From: JBBAFB01 sp041655595
GTDB lineage: Bacteria > Bacillota > DULZ01
Reading direction: 5' to 3'
DNA length: 6,062 nucleotides
Assembly: GCA_041655595.1 (NCBI GenBank)
Contig: JBBAFB010000125.1
Location: forward strand, 1-6,062
How positions within the stretch are numbered: the stretch's first letter is position 1; the number at the start of each line of letters is the position of its first letter. The notes beneath the pieces are model-generated. The model was not told the origin of the DNA and did no database searches. It worked only from the letters and a program-made list of their open reading frames with translations. Positions 5,320-6,062 of this stretch are shown piece after piece. Position numbers and translations under genes: made by a program.

Positions 5320-5383
5320 TCTAGTACTTATCTGATTGTTTTTTACTTAGGTTCAAAAATGAGTGGAAGGGAGCTTACCTTAG

Positions 5384-6062
5384 ATGCTCAAGGTTCGTCA
5401 TTTGGAATTAATATCACTGCCAGTATTATTATCCTTGTTACAAGAAAAAATTTTAAGTGAAAAAGTAGTCTTTTTTAAAAAAAATTCAACTACCTTTTTT
5501 TTGGACGAAAGCAGATTTTTACAGTTTCTGGTGAAAAGTTTTAAAGATGGTGATTTTCTAATAACATGGAGTGATTTAGAAGGTTTTGTTGAGCTCGTTA
5601 ATATAATACCTTCGGAAGATGAATCCAATGAAGTTAATAAGTCTATTTTTGGAATTAAATCAGATAGCGGGGATATAATTGGTTGGGTTTTCAGTACAGA
5701 GTTTTATCGTTATAGATTTATCCAAGAAAAAAAACAAAAAGTCGAGCTTGAATTAGTAAGGGGCGATTTAGAAACTATTCTTGATTCTTCTTATGATGTG
5801 ATATTTGTAGCTGATGGCAGTGGCAAGACTTTAAGGGTTAGTGCCGCTTGCGAAAATATTTGGGGTTTCAAAGAAGAAGAATTAGTTGGCAAGAGTGTTT
5901 TTGAGCTAGAGAAAAGGGGCATATTTTATCCCTCCGCTACCCGGCAGGCATTGGAAAAAAAGGAACGGATTCTCACAACGCAAACTACAAAACAGGGTAA
6001 AAGATTATTAGTTGTTTCAACTCCAAGGTTTAATCCAAAAGGCGAGATAATTAGGGTAGTTA
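5384..6062 (+). CDS. PAS-domain regulator, N-terminal part
   Basis: The gene runs off the window after 226 codons. Residues 1-120 form a poorly recognisable sensory region; the stretch SIFGIKSDSGDIIGWVFS (87-104) has the look of a ligand-binding or CBS-like module. From about 128 a PAS domain begins: LETILDSSYDVIFVADGSGK, then ENIWGFKEEELVGKSV (157-172) and a closing NPKGEIIRVV (217-226). In Clostridia this PAS type usually sits ahead of an AAA+ sigma-54-activating domain and a Fis-type helix-turn-helix, but those parts lie beyond the end. A histidine kinase or other PAS protein remains possible. The ATG at 5384 directly follows an in-frame TAG (5381-5383), so it is the first possible start. 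AAGGGAG (5367-5373) lies 10 bases upstream, slightly far. The gene is on the same strand as scfB, 64 bases downstream, with no clear promoter of its own. No -24/-12 promoter was found near scfA. Confidence 0.82.
   Translation, partial: MLKVRHLELISLPVLLSLLQEKILSEKVVFFKKNSTTFFLDESRFLQFLVKSFKDGDFLITWSDLEGFVELVNIIPSEDESNEVNKSIFGIKSDSGDIIGWVFSTEFYRYRFIQEKKQKVELELVRGDLETILDSSYDVIFVADGSGKTLRVSAACENIWGFKEEELVGKSVFELEKRGIFYPSATRQALEKKERILTTQTTKQGKRLLVVSTPRFNPKGEIIRVV

Noticed and set aside
4579..5628. Minus-strand open frames inside scfB and the PAS gene
   Set aside because: All are antisense shadows of well-supported plus-strand genes.
1..6062. CRISPR array, riboswitch or other large structured RNA
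   Set aside because: No spaced direct repeats and no recognisable riboswitch core were found; structures seen are simple hairpins.

Overview
The window looks like chromosomal DNA of an endospore-forming clostridium (Firmicutes, class Clostridia). A member of the Peptococcaceae/Desulfotomaculum group is a plausible guess, not a proven one. The reasons are moderate G+C, strong GGAGG ribosome binding sites, frequent TTG/GTG starts, a SPOCS/DUF3794 spore-associated protein, and above all an scfA-scfB (SCIFF) pair, which is close to universal in Clostridia.

Layout. Bases 1-341 hold no convincing gene: there is a possible IS-end remnant, a 9-bp inverted repeat and the promoter of a tRNA-Gly(CCC) gene (342-415), which ends at its own terminator. 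Next comes a radical SAM protein of unknown substrate (640-1470, +). It converges with a 54-residue zinc-ribbon protein on the minus strand (1530-1694, easily missed), and both share one bidirectional terminator. A glutamate-rich acidic protein (1907-2323, +) and a SPOCS/DUF3794 protein (2447-3040, +) follow. The latter converges on a coiled-coil protein (3118-3603, -), with one terminator per strand between them.

The central system starts at 3734. scfA encodes a 46-residue precursor with six cysteines, the hallmark of 'six cysteines in forty-five residues' (SCIFF) ranthipeptides. scfB encodes the radical SAM/SPASM maturase that installs thioether crosslinks in it. The two are separated by a perfect 32-bp palindrome that begins in the last sense codon of scfA and may set the precursor:enzyme ratio. 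An extended -10 promoter precedes scfA. The window ends inside a PAS-domain protein (5384 onward) whose visible part resembles the sensory half of clostridial sigma-54-dependent activators.

Taken together, the middle of the window has a sporulation flavour: a SPOCS protein, and a coiled-coil gene preceded by a sigma-K-like promoter. The right half is a RiPP maturation unit. The SCIFF system is a described family. What may be new here is local: the intercistronic palindrome, the small zinc-ribbon gene, the acidic and coiled-coil proteins without recognised family, and the PAS regulator next to scfB. All family assignments come from reading motifs; no database search was possible.
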